From contig NC_064832.1 in assembly GCF_024166365.1 (NCBI RefSeq), positions 39,956,249-40,020,248 of the forward strand: a DNA stretch of 64,000 nucleotides. The letters run 5' to 3'. A program made the position numbers and the translations under genes. The DNA is from Elephas maximus indicus. Lineage: Eukaryota; Chordata; Mammalia; Proboscidea; Elephantidae. Below the pieces are notes generated by a model. The model saw only the letters and a program-made list of their open reading frames with translations, made no database searches and was not told the DNA's origin. Shown in pieces: positions 63,165-64,000 of this stretch (its first letter is position 1; each line of letters opens with the position of its first letter).

Positions 63165-63520
63165 GTTATTGTGACTATGCAGCTATGAGAGAGAATGAGG
63201 AAGCTCTTTATGTGCTGGTGTAAGATTCATCTTCAAGATACCAAGTTAAGCGAAAAGTAAAACAAGGTAAAAGGCAATGTATGCTACTGCTTTGTTTAAA
63301 AAAAGGGGGAAGGAAGAGCTACATGCACACCTCACATACACATTCTGCTTAAATACATGCACAATGTATTTCTGGAAGAACACACAATCAACTGGTAATA
63401 ATGGCTGTCCCTAGGAAAGTGAACCTGGTGGCCAGGGGCAGAGACAGGTGGAAAACTTCATTTATAAACCCTTTTTTACCCTTTTAATTCAGAATTGTAT
63501 GAATGTATTACCTAAACAAA
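63165..63520 (+). mobile_element. Old L1 3' end fragment
   Basis: GAATGAGGAAGCTCTTTATG, AATGTATGCTACTGCTTTG, AGGGGGAAGGAAGAGC and GGTGGCCAGGGGCAGAGAC match old L1 (L1ME/HAL1-type) 3' text. Confidence 0.65.
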
Positions 63521-64000
63521 AAACCCAAACACAGCTATTCAATTGTTTAGTCACATACACCATATCCCACAATTATTATTTATTTATAGTCCATTTCTTA
63601 ATCTTTTTCTTTAGGCATAAGGAAAACCCTTTTAGAAAAAACAAATTATCTCCCTCCTTCCAATTTATTTTTTTAAAGAATACTTTAGTATCCCACAGTC
63701 TTTCAGGGAAAGACAGACCATTGATCAATATGTGCCTGTTCAACATTACATCTCACAAAACAGGTTACCTGATTCACAGACTCTGTGCTTAATTGTTCTG
63801 CGGATTCACATGGAAACTGATGTCCTACTAACCACTGCTAAAACAATCAACATAAATAGCAAGATCAAACTGTTTCTGACTCACTCAACATCTATTCTAA
63901 ATAACGGAGCGAAATTTGATTAGCATTATTGTATTTAGTACTCTTACTCTGGATTATCCCCTTCCCTCCCAGCAACCCTCAGCCAGCAAAGAATAATAGA
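63521..64000. other. Intron sequence to window end, nothing recognised
   Basis: AT-rich and T-rich, without an exon or named repeat. Confidence 0.45.

Noticed and set aside
61300-64000. Search for NAA16 exon 8 upstream of exon 9
   Set aside because: No stretch encodes the residues expected just before the split Gly codon, so that exon must lie beyond the window.

Overview
The window is vertebrate (mammalian) genomic DNA holding the 3' two thirds of one protein-coding gene on the minus strand, buried in dense interspersed repeats. The repeats point to Afrotheria, most likely an elephant: about 25 copies of a tRNA-derived SINE of the AfroSINE type, RTE (BovB-like) LINE fragments, a lineage-specific L1 with a long 3' UTR, and older mammalian repeats (MIR, L2, MLT1/MaLR-type LTRs, hAT and Tigger-like DNA transposons, a mariner). 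The species call is inference from repeat content; the gene identity is from direct translation.

Gene: twelve exons encode the C-terminal 562 residues of NAA16 (N-alpha-acetyltransferase 16, the paralogue of NAA15, auxiliary and ribosome-anchoring subunit of the NatA N-terminal acetyltransferase). From 5' to 3' on the minus strand the exons run from 61299 down to 11778. All boundaries are GT-AG, all phases agree, and the frame is open to a stop at 11778-11780. They correspond to exons 9-20 if the gene has the usual 20 exons; the upstream exons lie beyond position 64000. A repeat-free stretch of about 1.2 kb after the stop, with two AATAAA signals, is the probable 3' UTR.

Layout: 1-10.1 kb is intergenic sequence downstream of the gene, made of RTE, AfroSINE, LTR and L1 pieces, including an RTE inserted into another RTE. 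10.5-19 kb is the 3' UTR and the last seven exons. 19-35.4 kb holds exons 13 to 10 with introns rich in AfroSINEs and L1, an exact 83-bp tandem duplication and a duplicated L1 segment. 35.4-61.2 kb is one 25.8-kb intron filled with retroelements: a four-level nest at 45-49 kb, a mariner split by an L1 tail at 50.3-51.9 kb, ERV-type LTRs at 52.5-55.4 kb, a long inverted repeat at 54.2 kb, and an L1 inserted into an older L1 with a perfect 14-bp target duplication at 57-58.5 kb. 61.3-64 kb is the 3' part of the next intron.

I see no operon, CRISPR array, phage or other prokaryotic feature, and no second cellular gene. The least expected signals are two independent 32-bp insertions with the same endpoints, each flanked by its own target-site duplication and each made only of the AfroSINE/RTE tail, and a recurrent class of bare A(n)T(n) palindromes, some between short direct repeats.
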